DNA from: Marichromatium purpuratum 984
Lineage (GTDB): Bacteria > Pseudomonadota > Gammaproteobacteria > Chromatiales > Chromatiaceae
Direction: 5' to 3'
Length of the DNA: 64,000 nucleotides
Assembly: GCF_000224005.2 (NCBI RefSeq)
Contig: NZ_CP007031.1
Coordinates: 917,501 to 981,500 of the forward strand
Part shown: piece after piece, positions 17,548 to 26,421 of the stretch
How positions within the stretch are numbered: position 1 is the stretch's first letter
How the letters are laid out: the number at the start of each line of letters is the position of its first letter
The notes under the pieces: model-generated
What the model was told of the DNA's origin: nothing
The model's database searches: none
What the model saw: the letters and a program-made list of their open reading frames with translations, nothing else
Translations under genes and position numbers: made by a program

Positions 17548-18738
17548 GTGGACTCAACGGCTTGGTTTTCAAACAACATGAAGTACAGCGAGGTCTCTGG
17601 CTGGGAGACGGAACTGGACAGGATCCATCAGCGCCTGGCGGCGTGTTTTCGTCGTCCTGAGCCGCGCGCCCGAGCGCGGGGTTATCTGCAAGGGCTGCTG
17701 ACGACAGTGCCACGCAAGAACGGTTGGCAGCTGGCCGAAACCTTGGGCGAACGGCGCCCGGACGGGGTGCAGCGCCTGCTCAACACGGCACGCTGGGACG
17801 CCGAGGCGGCGCGCGAGGTGCTGCGTGCCTATGTCGTCGAGGCGCTGGGCGACGCCGAGGCGGTGCTGATCGTCGATGAGACCGGTTTCTTGAAGAAGGG
17901 CACGCACTCGGTGGGGGTGCAGCGCCAGTACAGCGGCACGGCGGGCCGGGTCGAGAACAGTCAGATCGGGGTGTTTCTGTGTTACGCCAGCCGGCACGGC
18001 GCGGCCTTCATCGATCGGGCGCTGTACCTGCCCAAATGTTGGGCGAATGACCCCGCACGCTGCGCCGAGGCCGGCGTCCCGGAGCAGGCACGCCGCTTCC
18101 AGACCAAACCAGCCCTGGCGCGTACGATGCTCGAGCGCGCACTCGATGCCGGGGTACCTTGTGGCTGGGTGACGGGCGATGCCGTCTACGGTAAGGATCG
18201 CAAGCTGCGCCTGTGGCTCGAGGCGCGCCAACAGCCCTTCGTGCTCGCCGTGGCGGGCAATGAACCGGTGTGGTTCGATGGCCCGCAGACCCATCGTGTC
18301 GCGGCACTGGCCAAGGCGCTGCCAGAGACGGCCTGGCAGCGCCACGCCGTCGGCGCCGGGAGCAAGGGCGCGCGCACCTTCGAGTGGGCCTGGGTGCCGC
18401 TGTGGCGCCTGCAGCTCAGCGCCGAGGAGCGCGCCTGGGGGCATTGGCTGGTGGTGCGGCGCAACTGCAACCGCCCCGAGGAGCGGGCCTACTACATCGC
18501 CTTCGCGCCCCGCGCCGAGGCCACACTCGAGCGCCTGGCCAAGGTCGCCGGGCAGCGCTGGGCGATCGAGGTCGGCTTCGAGCTGGCCAAGCAGCAGTGT
18601 GGGCTCGACGAGTATGAGGTGCGCCGCTGGCCGGCTTGGCATCGCCATATCACCCTTGCGCTGCTGGCCCATGCCTGCCTCGTCGTGCTGCAACGACGGG
18701 CGAAAAAGGGGGCGCTGTCGCCGGGCGGATCGCACTGA
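17548..18738 (+). CDS. IS701-family transposase, right copy (zero-frame part)
   Basis: 396 residues, the same protein as the left copy. Catalytic residues lie at LIVDETGF, WVTGDAVYG and RWAIEVGFE. The conserved family C-terminus lies in the -1 frame and ends with TAA at 18888-18890, giving 447 residues if the frame is shifted at 18705-18711. The GTG at 17548 lies 31 bp inside the IS end. No Shine-Dalgarno sequence is obvious at it or at ATG 17578, as is common for transposases kept at low expression. Confidence 0.85.
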   Translation: MDSTAWFSNNMKYSEVSGWETELDRIHQRLAACFRRPEPRARARGYLQGLLTTVPRKNGWQLAETLGERRPDGVQRLLNTARWDAEAAREVLRAYVVEALGDAEAVLIVDETGFLKKGTHSVGVQRQYSGTAGRVENSQIGVFLCYASRHGAAFIDRALYLPKCWANDPARCAEAGVPEQARRFQTKPALARTMLERALDAGVPCGWVTGDAVYGKDRKLRLWLEARQQPFVLAVAGNEPVWFDGPQTHRVAALAKALPETAWQRHAVGAGSKGARTFEWAWVPLWRLQLSAEERAWGHWLVVRRNCNRPEERAYYIAFAPRAEATLERLAKVAGQRWAIEVGFELAKQQCGLDEYEVRRWPAWHRHITLALLAHACLVVLQRRAKKGALSPGGSH

Positions 18739-18744
18739 CCGCCC
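18705..18744 (+). promoter_or_regulatory. Candidate programmed -1 frameshift signal in IS701-like transposase
   Basis: In the reading frame the heptamer is A AAG GGG (18705-18711), an exact X XXY YYZ slippery site. GGGCGG (18723-18728) and CCGCCC (18739-18744) then form a 6-bp GC-only stem with a 10-nt loop, and the zero-frame TGA (18736-18738) lies at the end of the loop. The -1 frame downstream encodes the conserved C-terminal peptide of the family. Confidence 0.45.
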
Positions 18745-18970
18745 CTGAGATCCGGCACCTGCTCGAGGCGCTGTTGTGGCGCGAACGCGCCCCGCCTGAT
18801 GCTGTCATCGCCTGGTCGGATTGGCGACGACGACATCAGGCGCGGGCCAGGGTCTGTCATTATCGAGCGCGAGGGGCTGGGCCGCCATAATGATGTGCGG
18901 CTGTAGTAGTAGGGCGATCAGTGGAGTCTCTCAGATATCGAGTCCCAATGATTTTCTTCGCCCGCGCAAC

Positions 18971-19004
18971 AAAAAAGGCCAACCATTCATGGTTGGCCTT
19001 TTTT
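18971..19004 (-). terminator. Rho-independent terminator of ssrA
   Basis: A perfect 15-bp inverted repeat (AAAAAAGGCCAACCA, 4-nt loop TTCA, then its complement), ending in a T-run on either strand. It begins 7 bp past the 3' CCA of tmRNA. It could also stop transcription leaving the IS region on the plus strand. Confidence 0.9.
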
Positions 19005-19011
19005 GTTTGCT

Positions 19012-19368
19012 TGGTGGAGGCGGCGGGAATCGAACCCGCGTCCGCAAGCCCTCTGCCCTCGGTCCTACATGCTTAGCCCACTCTATTGTTTTTAGCCTTC
19101 TGCCGCCCGAAGGGCAGGGCGATCAGTCGGCGAGTCCGTTAGGTTTTAGTGGATCAGGTCCGGACTCCCGTCACCACGATCCTGTGTGAGGTTACCCCTG
19201 GAATCCGCCGCCCACAGGCAAGTGACGGTCAGAGGCCCGCTGGGATTAAGCAGCGAGAGCGTAGTTGTCGTCGTTGGCAACTATAAGTTTGCGGAGGGTT
19301 TTACGAGGTCAACCGCACCTCGGCATGCACCTTAGGTTTCGCGACCCACGTCGAAGCCAGTCGCCCCC
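19012..19368 (-). ncRNA. ssrA: tmRNA
   Basis: Transfer-messenger RNA of 357 nt. On the minus strand the 5' end is GGGGGCGACTGGCTTCGACG. The 3' end is GGTTCGATTCCCGCCGCC then TCCACCA, so the 7-bp acceptor stem (GGGGGCG/CGCCTCC) and T-arm are visible. The tag frame at 19246-19278 reads ANDDNYALAA followed by TAA, the classical proteolysis tag. tmRNA rescues ribosomes stalled on mRNAs without stop codons, together with SmpB, whose gene is directly upstream on the same strand. The IS-rich region begins about 100 bp beyond its 3' end. Confidence 0.97.
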
Positions 19369-19384
19369 AGGTAATCAGATCGAC

Positions 19385-19413
19385 ACTATAGAAGAGCGAG
19401 AGTTCTCCGGCAA
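19385..19413 (-). promoter_or_regulatory. Predicted sigma-70 promoter of ssrA
   Basis: On the minus strand TTGCCG (19413-19408), a 17-nt spacer, then TATAGT (19390-19385). The -10 box ends 16 nt before the mature 5' end, which fits a short precursor trimmed by RNase P. Confidence 0.6.
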
Positions 19414-19450
19414 GTGGGGTGTGCCGGGGGAGGGCGCTGGTCGTGGCGGC

Positions 19451-19930
19451 TCAGTTGCCCTTGAACAGCCGCTCCTTCTCGCGCTGCCAGTCACGATCCT
19501 TCTCGGTGGTGCGCTTGTCGTGTTGCTTCTTGCCCTTGCCGAGGCCGATCTCGAGCTTGGCACGACCGCGCTTCCAGTACATGGCCGTGGGCACCAGGGT
19601 GAAGCCGGCGCGCTCGGTCTGGCCGATCAGGCGGTTGAGTTCGTGGCGCTTGAGCAGCAGCTTGCGCGATCGCGTGGGGTCGGGGTTGATGTGGGTGGAG
19701 GCGGTCTGCAGCGGCGAGATGTGGGCGCCGATCAGGTAGCCCTCGCCATGGAGGATCTTGACGTAGCTCTCCTTGAGCTGGATGCGCCCGGCGCGCAGGC
19801 TCTTGACCTCCCAGCCCTCGAGTGCCAAGCCCGCCTCCAGGCGTTGCTCGATGAAGTAGTCGTGGCTCGCCTTCTTGTTGAGCGCGATGGTCGAGCCGCC
19901 GTCGGTCTTGTTCTTCTTTCCTTTAGCCAT
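19451..19930 (-). CDS. smpB: SsrA-binding protein SmpB
   Basis: 159 residues, the usual family length. [39 protein letters not shown] and the basic C-terminal tail ([12 protein letters not shown] then [10 protein letters not shown]) are diagnostic. SmpB is an OB-fold protein that binds the tRNA-like domain of tmRNA and places it in the empty A-site; the C-terminal tail fits the mRNA channel. ATG 19930 starts MAKGKKNK; the longer in-frame extension is not family-like. It is transcribed toward ssrA, 82 bp away. Confidence 0.95.
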   Translation of the reverse strand: MAKGKKNKTDGGSTIALNKKASHDYFIEQRLEAGLALEGWEVKSLRAGRIQLKESYVKILHGEGYLIGAHISPLQTASTHINPDPTRSRKLLLKRHELNRLIGQTERAGFTLVPTAMYWKRGRAKLEIGLGKGKKQHDKRTTEKDRDWQREKERLFKGN

Positions 19931-20079
19931 GTCGCGAGTGTAATCGATAGTCGAGGTAGGGCGGTACGGGAGGCGAGCGCCTGTCCAGCCCCCATGATAC
20001 GCACATCCGCGCCCTTTGGCTTGCAAGGGATAGGCTAAGCGGGTAGATTACCCGGCTCGATCAGGACGGAGTCTTTGCC

Positions 20080-20844
20080 ATGCGAGCGCCACTGATTGCA
20101 GGGAACTGGAAGATGAACGGCAGCAAGCGCGACGCGCAGCTGCTGCTCGGCGGTGTAACAGCGGGAGCCGCCTCGCTCCAAGGAGTCGAGGTCGCGGTCT
20201 GTCCCCCCTTCCCCTATCTGGCGCTCGGTGAGGCCGAACTCGCCGATGGCGTGGTGCGTCTCGGCGCCCAGGACGTCAGCGCCGAGTCCGCTGGTGCCTA
20301 TACCGGCGAGGTCGCGGCAGCGATGCTGGCCGAGTTCGGCTGTCGCTACGTGATCTGCGGGCACTCCGAACGCCGTGAGTATCACGCCGAGTCAGACACC
20401 CTGATTGCGCGCAAGCTGCAATCGGTCATCGCCAGCGGGATGCGCCCCATCCTCTGCATCGGCGAGACGCTGGAGCAGCGCGAGTGCGGCGAGACCGAGG
20501 CGGTCATCGCCGCACAACTCGACGGCGTGCTCCAGGTTGCCGGCATCGAGGTCTTCGCCGCGCTCGACATCGCTTACGAGCCGGTCTGGGCGATCGGTAC
20601 CGGCAAGACTGCGACTCCTGAGCAGGCGCAGCAGGTCCACGCCTTCGTGCGCGCAAGAATTGCCGCATCGGATCAGCGAATTGCGCAGGCGCTGCGGATT
20701 CTCTACGGTGGCAGCATGAAGCCCGGTAACGCGGCCGAACTGCTGGCACAGCCGGATATCGATGGCGGACTGATCGGCGGCGCGTCGCTGGACGCTGATG
20801 ATTTTCTCGCGATCTGTCGCGCTGCAGAGGCGGCGGCAGGTTAG
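20080..20844 (+). CDS. tpiA: Triosephosphate isomerase
   Basis: 254 residues. AGNWKMNGSK holds the substrate-binding Asn-Lys, CGHSERREY the electrophilic His, and AYEPVWAIGTGKTATPEQ the catalytic Glu with loop 6. GGSMKPGNAAELL and DGGLIGGASL are the phosphate-binding ends. The enzyme interconverts dihydroxyacetone phosphate and glyceraldehyde-3-phosphate, used in glycolysis, gluconeogenesis and the Calvin cycle. It heads the tpiA-secG-tRNA-Leu order common in gammaproteobacteria and lies 20 bp before secG, so both are probably co-transcribed. Confidence 0.95.
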   Translation: MRAPLIAGNWKMNGSKRDAQLLLGGVTAGAASLQGVEVAVCPPFPYLALGEAELADGVVRLGAQDVSAESAGAYTGEVAAAMLAEFGCRYVICGHSERREYHAESDTLIARKLQSVIASGMRPILCIGETLEQRECGETEAVIAAQLDGVLQVAGIEVFAALDIAYEPVWAIGTGKTATPEQAQQVHAFVRARIAASDQRIAQALRILYGGSMKPGNAAELLAQPDIDGGLIGGASLDADDFLAICRAAEAAAG

Positions 20845-20864
20845 CCCAGGGTAACGAGTCAGGC

Positions 20865-21353
20865 ATGCAAACCATTTTGACAATTGTCCAGGTCTTCCTG
20901 TCGCTGGGCCTGATAGGCTTGGTCCTCATTCAGCACGGCAAGGGTGCCGACGCTGGAGCCGCTTTCGGAAGCGGTGCATCGCAAACCGTTTTCGGTTCGC
21001 AAGGGTCAGGCTCCTTCCTGACGCGCGCGACCGCAATTTTCGCGACACTGTTCTTCCTGACCAGCATGGCGCTGGCTTACTTCGCGACCCAGGTCGGCGA
21101 GCCGGAAGGCTTCATGGAAGACATGGACGATGCCGTGCTGATCGAGGCCGCGCCGGAAACCCTGGTGCCGTCCGACGTGCCCTCGGTCCCTGGTGTGGAT
21201 TCCGATGACAGCGCCACTCAGGGTGCTCCGGATGTCCCCGCCATGCCTACTGCAGAAGTTTCTGTTGACAGCGACGAAAATTCTGATAATGTAGTGGGAC
21301 ACGCTGACGGACAGGCAGATGGTTCATCTGTCGAGTTCGGTAAAAGCGAATAA
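20865..21353 (+). CDS. secG: Preprotein translocase subunit SecG with acidic extension
   Basis: 162 residues. The first 80 are a normal SecG: transmembrane segment VQVFLSLGLIGLVLIQHGKG, the GAFGSGASQTVFGSQGSGSF loop, and the second segment AIFATLFFLTSMALAYFA. SecG joins SecYE in the inner membrane and assists SecA-driven export. Residues 85-162 form an unusually long acidic tail rich in Asp, Glu, Ser and Pro with few hydrophobic residues, predicted disordered. It ends 8 bp before the tRNA-Leu gene. Confidence 0.92.
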   Translation: MQTILTIVQVFLSLGLIGLVLIQHGKGADAGAAFGSGASQTVFGSQGSGSFLTRATAIFATLFFLTSMALAYFATQVGEPEGFMEDMDDAVLIEAAPETLVPSDVPSVPGVDSDDSATQGAPDVPAMPTAEVSVDSDENSDNVVGHADGQADGSSVEFGKSE

Positions 21354-21361
21354 AATTTATT

Positions 21362-21446
21362 GCCGACGTGGTGAAATTGGTAGACACGCTATCTTGAGGG
21401 GGTAGTGGCGAAAGCCGTGCCAGTTCGAGTCTGGCCGTCGGCACCA
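21362..21446 (+). tRNA. tRNA-Leu (anticodon GAG)
   Basis: 85 nt with encoded CCA. Acceptor stem GCCGACG/CGTCGGC, anticodon stem CTATC/GGTAG with loop TTGAGGG (anticodon GAG, reading CUC/CUU), a class II variable arm, and T-arm GTTCGAGTC. Its position between secG and nuoA is shared with many gammaproteobacteria. Confidence 0.97.
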
Positions 21447-21453
21447 AACAGCA

Positions 21454-21487
21454 AACGGCATACCAGGATCTGGTATGCCGTTTTTTT
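21454..21487 (+). terminator. Rho-independent terminator after tRNA-Leu
   Basis: A perfect 10-bp stem (CGGCATACCA / TGGTATGCCG, loop GGATC) preceded by AAA and followed by seven T. It separates the tpiA-secG-tRNA unit from the nuo operon. Confidence 0.93.
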
Positions 21488-21546
21488 GTGCCGGTATAAA
21501 TATTCTAAGGGATTGAAAATCCTAATATTTTTGATTGAGTGTCGGG

Positions 21547-21576
21547 TTGACACTGTCGTTGACGCTGCACTAGACT
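21547..21576 (+). promoter_or_regulatory. Predicted promoter of the nuo operon
   Basis: TTGACA (21547-21552), an 18-nt spacer, then TAGACT (21571-21576), 46 bp before the nuoA start. It lies in the A+T-rich spacer after the tRNA terminator. No regulatory operator was recognised. Confidence 0.55.
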
Positions 21577-21621
21577 CAGTCTTCCGGCTTTATAAGCAAA
21601 CCATGAAACACGGGGGTCAAG

Positions 21622-21978
21622 GTGCTCGAGAACTATTTGCCCATCCTGATCTTTATCCTCGTGGGGATCCTGGTGGGTGTCGGGTCACTTGGGCTCGGAT
21701 ACCTGCTGGGGCCGCGCCGACCGGATCAGGAAAAGGACTCCCCCTACGAGTGCGGCTTCGAGGCCTTCGAGAACGCACGTCTGAAGTTCGACGTCCGTTA
21801 CTACTTGGTCGCAATCCTCTTTATCTTGTTCGATCTGGAGATCGCCTTCCTCTTTCCCTGGGCGGTCGTGCTGGATGACCTTGGGGTCTTTGCCTTCTGG
21901 TCGATGGCGATCTTCCTCGGCATCCTGGTGGTCGGCTTCATCTATGAGTGGAAGAAGGGCGCACTGGAATGGGAATAG
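21622..21978 (+). CDS. nuoA: NADH-quinone oxidoreductase subunit A
   Basis: 118 residues with three membrane helices. The family signature [20 protein letters not shown] lies in the cytoplasmic loop between helices 1 and 2, followed by [20 protein letters not shown]. NuoA sits at the junction of the peripheral and membrane arms of complex I near the quinone channel. It starts with GTG 21622 and overlaps nuoB by 10 bp. It is the first gene of a complete nuoA-N operon. Confidence 0.95.
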   Translation: MLENYLPILIFILVGILVGVGSLGLGYLLGPRRPDQEKDSPYECGFEAFENARLKFDVRYYLVAILFILFDLEIAFLFPWAVVLDDLGVFAFWSMAIFLGILVVGFIYEWKKGALEWE

Positions 21979-22445
21979 AAGGGGTTCTTGAAGAAGGCAT
22001 CGTCACCACGACGGCCGACAAGCTCATCAACTGGGCGCGCACCGGTTCGATGTGGCCGATGACCTTTGGTCTGGCCTGCTGCGCGATCGAGATGATGCAC
22101 GCCGGTGCCGCGCGCTACGACCTCGACCGCTTCGGCATCATCTTCCGTCCGAGTCCGCGCCAGTCCGACGTGATGATCGTCGCCGGCACCCTGGTCAACA
22201 AGATGGCCCCGGCCCTGCGCAAGGTCTACGATCAGATGGCCGAGCCGCGCTGGGTGATCTCCATGGGCTCCTGCGCCAATGGCGGCGGCTACTATCACTA
22301 CGCCTATTCCGTCGTGCGCGGCTGCGATCGCATCGTGCCGGTGGATGTCTACGTGCCCGGCTGCCCGCCGACCGCCGAGGCGCTGCTCTACGGCATTCTG
22401 CAACTGCAGAACAAGATCCGCCGAACGAACACCATCGCCCGCTGA
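21969..22445 (+). CDS. nuoB: NADH-quinone oxidoreductase subunit B
   Basis: 158 residues. The four Cys that hold the terminal 4Fe-4S cluster N2 are in [20 protein letters not shown] and [15 protein letters not shown]2 reduces quinone at the interface with NuoD. ATG 21969 is chosen because it overlaps the end of nuoA and begins [10 protein letters not shown]; an upstream in-frame extension would read into nuoA. It is separated from nuoC by 18 bp. Confidence 0.96.
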   Translation: MGIEGVLEEGIVTTTADKLINWARTGSMWPMTFGLACCAIEMMHAGAARYDLDRFGIIFRPSPRQSDVMIVAGTLVNKMAPALRKVYDQMAEPRWVISMGSCANGGGYYHYAYSVVRGCDRIVPVDVYVPGCPPTAEALLYGILQLQNKIRRTNTIAR

Positions 22446-22463
22446 CAGCAGTCTCCATAATCC

Positions 22464-23174
22464 ATGTCTACAGAGCACCTGACCCGCAACGCCAGGCTGG
22501 ATGCGCTCGCCGCCACTCTTCGCGAGCAGCTCGCGGAATACGGCTGTGAGCTGCTGGAGCAGTTTGGTGAGCTGACCCTGGTGGTACCCTCCGAGCGTCT
22601 GCTCGACGTGTGCCTGACCCTGCGCGACCACGAGGCGTTGCGCTTCGAGCAACTGATCGACGTCTGCGGCGTCGATTACGCCGCCTACGGCGAGTCTGAG
22701 TGGGAGACCGAGACGGCCTCCTTCACCGGCTTCGGGCGCGGTGTCGACCGCGACCCCGAACTCGAACTCGACGACCCCAAGCGCTTCGTGGTGGCCTACC
22801 ACCTGCTCTCGCTGGCCTACAACCGCCGGTTGCGGTTGCGGGTCCATGCCGGCGGTGCCCAGCCGATGGTCGACTCGGTGGTCGACCTCTGGCCGGCGGC
22901 CAACTGGTTCGAGCGCGAGGCCTTCGATCTCTACGGCATCCTCTTCCGCGGTCATCCCGACCTGCGTCGCATCCTCACCGACTACGGCTTCGTCGGGCAT
23001 CCCTTCCGCAAGGACTTCCCGCTGATCGGCCAGGTCGAGATGCGCTACGACCCCGAGCAGGCCCGCGTGGTCTACGAGCCGGTCTCGATCGAGCCGCGGG
23101 TGTTGGTGCCGCGAGTGATTCGTGGTGACGCGTCCGCCGGGTCCGACCCCAGCCAGGAGCCAGGTGATGCCTGA
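22464..23174 (+). CDS. nuoC: NADH-quinone oxidoreductase subunit C
   Basis: 236 residues, separate from nuoD rather than fused as in E. coli. The family motif [20 protein letters not shown] and the following [20 protein letters not shown] are intact. The subunit has no cofactor and belongs to the hydrophilic connecting fragment. The C-terminal 20 residues are variable and overlap the start of nuoD by 8 bp, suggesting translational coupling. Confidence 0.95.
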   Translation: MSTEHLTRNARLDALAATLREQLAEYGCELLEQFGELTLVVPSERLLDVCLTLRDHEALRFEQLIDVCGVDYAAYGESEWETETASFTGFGRGVDRDPELELDDPKRFVVAYHLLSLAYNRRLRLRVHAGGAQPMVDSVVDLWPAANWFEREAFDLYGILFRGHPDLRRILTDYGFVGHPFRKDFPLIGQVEMRYDPEQARVVYEPVSIEPRVLVPRVIRGDASAGSDPSQEPGDA

Positions 23175-24426
23175 GATTCGCAACTACACCATCAATTTCG
23201 GTCCCCAGCATCCCTCTGCCCACGGCGTGCTGCGTCTGGTGCTCGAACTCGACGGTGAGGTCATCCAGCGTGCCGATCCGCACGTCGGCCTGCTGCATCG
23301 CGCCACCGAGAAGCTCGCCGAGAGCAAGCCCTACAACCAGAGCATCGGTTACATGGACCGGCTCGACTATGTCTCGATGATGTGCAACGAGCACGGTTAC
23401 GTGCGCGCCATCGAGCAGCTGCTCGGGGTCGAGGTGCCGGAGCGCGCGCAGTACATCCGCACCATGTACGACGAGATCACGCGCATCCTCAACCACCTGA
23501 TGTGGTTGGCCGCGCACGCGCTCGACATCGGTGCGATGAGCGTGTTCCTCTACTGCTTCCGCGAGCGCGAGGACCTGTTCGACTGCTACGAGGCGGTCAG
23601 CGGCGCGCGCATGCACGCGACCTATTATCGTCCGGGCGGGGTCAATCGCGACCTCCCCGAGCGCATGCCGCAGTTCGACAAGGCCGGCTCCAAGTGGCAC
23701 GGCGCCAAGGAAATGACCCGGCGCAACGCCAATCGCCAGGGCTCCCTGCTCGATTTCCTCGAGGACTTCACCGAGCGCTTCCCCAAGCACGTCGACGAGT
23801 ACGAGACCCTGCTCACCGACAACCGCATCTGGAAGCAGCGTACCGTCGGCATCGGCGTGGTCTCGCCCGAGCGTGCCCAGGCCCTTGGTTTCACCGGGCC
23901 GATGCTGCGCGGTTCGGGGATCGCCTGGGACCTGCGCAAGAAGCAGCCCTATGCCGCCTACGACAAGGTCGACTTCGACATCCCGATCGGCGTCAACGGC
24001 GACTGCTACGATCGCTATCTGGTGCGCATGGAGGAGATGCGCCAGTCCAACCGCATCATCCGCCAGTGTATCGACTGGTTGCGCGCCAACCCTGGCCCGG
24101 TGCGCATCGACGATGCCAAGGTGATCGCGCCCTCGCGCGAGCGGATGAAGGAGGACATGGAAGCCCTGATCCATCACTTCAAGCTCTTCAGTGAGGGCTA
24201 TTGCACGCCGCCCGGCGAGGTCTATGCCGCGGTCGAGGCGCCCAAGGGCGAGTTCGGTTGCTACATCGTCTCCGACGGGGCCAACAAGCCTTACCGGTTG
24301 AAGATTCGCGCCCCCGGCTTCCCCCATCTGGCCGCTCTCGACGAGATGTCGCGCGGTCACATGATCGCCGACGTGGTGGCCATCATCGGGACGCTGGATA
24401 TCGTCTTCGGGGAGATCGATCGCTGA
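23167..24426 (+). CDS. nuoD: NADH-quinone oxidoreductase subunit D
   Basis: 419 residues, homologous to the large subunit of NiFe hydrogenases but without the metal site. [42 protein letters not shown] and the end IVFGEIDR are typical. It forms the quinone pocket with NuoB (Tyr/His region near GPQHPSAHG). The start is ATG 23167 ([12 protein letters not shown]). Its stop codon overlaps the nuoE start (TGATG). Confidence 0.96.
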   Translation: MPEIRNYTINFGPQHPSAHGVLRLVLELDGEVIQRADPHVGLLHRATEKLAESKPYNQSIGYMDRLDYVSMMCNEHGYVRAIEQLLGVEVPERAQYIRTMYDEITRILNHLMWLAAHALDIGAMSVFLYCFREREDLFDCYEAVSGARMHATYYRPGGVNRDLPERMPQFDKAGSKWHGAKEMTRRNANRQGSLLDFLEDFTERFPKHVDEYETLLTDNRIWKQRTVGIGVVSPERAQALGFTGPMLRGSGIAWDLRKKQPYAAYDKVDFDIPIGVNGDCYDRYLVRMEEMRQSNRIIRQCIDWLRANPGPVRIDDAKVIAPSRERMKEDMEALIHHFKLFSEGYCTPPGEVYAAVEAPKGEFGCYIVSDGANKPYRLKIRAPGFPHLAALDEMSRGHMIADVVAIIGTLDIVFGEIDR

Positions 24427-24953
24427 TGAGTTTTCGCACCACACCGCTCACCGTCGCGCACGATCGCGACAAGTCGACCCTGTTCACCGCAGAGCTGCGC
24501 GAGGCGATCGACGCCTTGCTGACCCGTTACCCCGAGGACTGGCAGCAGTCGGCGGTGATGCCCGCACTGACCCTGCTGCAGGACGCCAACGGTGGCTGGC
24601 TCACCCGCGAGCTGATGGACGACCTGGCGGTCTATCTCGACATGCCCGAGGTGGCCGTCTACGAGGTCGCCACCTTCTACGGCATGTACGACCTCGAACC
24701 CCAGGGGCGGCACAAGGTCTGTGTCTGCAACAGCGTCTCCTGCATGCTGCGCGGCTCCGAGACGCTGATCGAGCACGTCGGCGAGAAGTACGGGGTCGGT
24801 CCGGGCGAGACCACCGCCGATGGTCGCTTCACCCTCAAGGAAGTGGAATGTCTCGGGGCCTGCCGTCATGCGCCGGCGGTGCTGGTCGACAAGACCTACC
24901 ACGAGAACCTCTCGCCGGAGGCGCTCGACGAACTCATCGACGGGCTGGAGTGA
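24426..24953 (+). CDS. nuoE: NADH-quinone oxidoreductase subunit E
   Basis: 175 residues with a thioredoxin-like fold. Four Cys ligate the 2Fe-2S cluster N1a in CNSVSC and CLGAC ([28 protein letters not shown]). With NuoF and NuoG it forms the NADH-oxidising module. The start at 24426 uses the A of the preceding TGA (TGATG), so it is translationally coupled to nuoD. Confidence 0.95.
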   Translation: MSFRTTPLTVAHDRDKSTLFTAELREAIDALLTRYPEDWQQSAVMPALTLLQDANGGWLTRELMDDLAVYLDMPEVAVYEVATFYGMYDLEPQGRHKVCVCNSVSCMLRGSETLIEHVGEKYGVGPGETTADGRFTLKEVECLGACRHAPAVLVDKTYHENLSPEALDELIDGLE

Positions 24954-24957
24954 GACC

Positions 24958-26241
24958 ATGGTCGAGAACCAGAACACCGTATGCTTTCGCACCATGCACC
25001 TCGACGCCGCGACGCGGCACAGTCTCGAGGCCTATCGCAGCGTCGGCGGCTATGTCCAGTGGGAGCGTATCCTCCGCGAGCGCCCCGATCCCAATGACCT
25101 GATCGAAGAGGTCAAGCGCTCCAATCTGCGTGGACGCGGTGGCGCGGGTTTCCCCACCGGGCTGAAGTGGAGCTTCATGCCGCGCACCGCACCGGGGCAG
25201 AAATACATCGTCTGCAACTCCGACGAAGGCGAGCCGGGCACCTGCAAGGACCGCGACATCCTGCGCTACAACCCGCACCAGGTGATCGAGGGCATGGCCA
25301 TCGCCGGCTACTGCATCGGCGCCACCGCCGGGTACAACTACATCCGCGGCGAGTTCTACGAACCGATCGCGCGCTTCGAGGAGGCGCTCGGCGAGGCCTA
25401 TGAGGCCGGGCTGCTGGGGCGCGACCTGCTCGGCTCTGGGGTCGACTTCGATCTCTATGTCCACTGCGGCGCCGGCGCCTACATCTGTGGCGAGGAGACC
25501 GCGCTGCTCGAGTCGATCGAGGGCAAGAAGGGGCAGCCGCGCTACAAGCCGCCGTTCCCCGCCCAGCAGGGCCTCTACGGTTGCCCGACCACCATCAACA
25601 ACACCGAATCGCTGGCCTCGGTGCCGGTGATCCTGGAGCGTGGCGGGCAGTGGTTCCTCGAGCAGGGACGGCCCAACAACGGCGGTCCCAAGCTGTTCTC
25701 GGTCAGTGGCCACGTCAATCGTCCGAACAACTTCGAGGTGCCGCTCGGCACGCCTTTCCGCGATCTGCTGGAAATGTGTGGGGGCGTACTCGATGGTCGT
25801 CCGCTGAAGGCGGTGATCCCTGGTGGCTCCTCGGTCCCGGTGGTGCCGGGCGAGATCATGATGCAGACCGACATGGACTACGACTCCATCGCCAAGGCCG
25901 GCTCGATGCTCGGCTCGGGGGCGGTGATCGTGATCGCCGAGGGCACCTGCATGGTGCATGTGCTGCACAACCTCTCGCACTTCTACATGCACGAGTCCTG
26001 CGGCCAGTGCACGCCGTGTCGCGAGGGCACCGGCTGGCTGGCGCGGGTGCTCAAACGCATCCTCGACGGCCAGGGGCGCGCCGAGGACCTGGAGCTGCTC
26101 GAGAGCGTGGCCGGCCGGATCGGCGGGCGCACCATCTGTGCCCTCGGCGATGCCGCGGCGATGCCGGTGCAGAGCTTCCTCAAGCACTACCGGCACGAGT
26201 TCGCGTACCTGATCGAACACGGACGCAGCATGGTCGCCTGA
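24958..26241 (+). CDS. nuoF: NADH-quinone oxidoreductase subunit F
   Basis: 427 residues. [15 protein letters not shown] and the [11 protein letters not shown] region bind FMN and [19 protein letters not shown] supplies three Cys of the 4Fe-4S cluster N3, with the fourth in [10 protein letters not shown]. This is the NADH entry point of complex I. ATG 24958 follows the nuoE stop by 4 bp. Unusually for the operon, 180 bp separate its stop from nuoG. Confidence 0.96.
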   Translation: MVENQNTVCFRTMHLDAATRHSLEAYRSVGGYVQWERILRERPDPNDLIEEVKRSNLRGRGGAGFPTGLKWSFMPRTAPGQKYIVCNSDEGEPGTCKDRDILRYNPHQVIEGMAIAGYCIGATAGYNYIRGEFYEPIARFEEALGEAYEAGLLGRDLLGSGVDFDLYVHCGAGAYICGEETALLESIEGKKGQPRYKPPFPAQQGLYGCPTTINNTESLASVPVILERGGQWFLEQGRPNNGGPKLFSVSGHVNRPNNFEVPLGTPFRDLLEMCGGVLDGRPLKAVIPGGSSVPVVPGEIMMQTDMDYDSIAKAGSMLGSGAVIVIAEGTCMVHVLHNLSHFYMHESCGQCTPCREGTGWLARVLKRILDGQGRAEDLELLESVAGRIGGRTICALGDAAAMPVQSFLKHYRHEFAYLIEHGRSMVA

Positions 26242-26421
26242 GCGGCCGCGCCCATCGAGCCATCCTCTGTCGGCGGGCGGCCGCGCCGCCGCCGACCGTG
26301 AATCCATGAGCAGACGGTGTCCGCTGCGGCGGACATCCTGGCGCCCCGTAGCGAGTGCACCTCGGGCGTCTCAATGCGGCCCTCTGGAGGCCGCGTCACT
26401 GGTGCCGATCGAGAGACCTTA

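Larger units (their letters stand above)
17517..18906 (+). mobile_element. IS701-like insertion sequence, right copy
   Basis: Inverted copy of the 15204-16593 element: 1390 bp, ends CTACAGCCGCATAT and, reversed, CTACAGCCGCACAT. It is flanked by TAGTA at 17512-17516 and 18907-18911, the reverse complement of the duplication around the left copy. No base difference from the left copy was noticed in the coding part. Confidence 0.75.
15197..18913. mobile_element. Nested element: IS5-family IS with an IS701-like IS in each terminal inverted repeat
   Basis: 15197-16613 and 17497-18913 are inverted copies of each other (left plus right coordinate always 34110) and mismatch immediately outside. Removing the two 1390-bp IS701-like copies and one copy of each 5-bp duplication restores an IS5-like element of about 0.93 kb. 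That element would have perfect 22-bp ends beginning CCTACTACGTTTTG. The parsimonious reading is that an IS5-like element landed near ssrA and then took an IS701-like insertion at the same TACTA site in both of its ends. No passenger gene is present. Confidence 0.7.

Noticed and set aside
15372-18738. Composite transposon carrying cargo between two IS copies
   Set aside because: The only content between the copies is the IS5-family transposase. The flanking TACTA/TAGTA pairs surround each IS copy separately rather than the whole unit.
19012-19450. Protein-coding frame reading into the tmRNA region from the left (18821-19189)
   Set aside because: It overlaps the terminator and structured RNA of ssrA and shows no protein features beyond the IS end.
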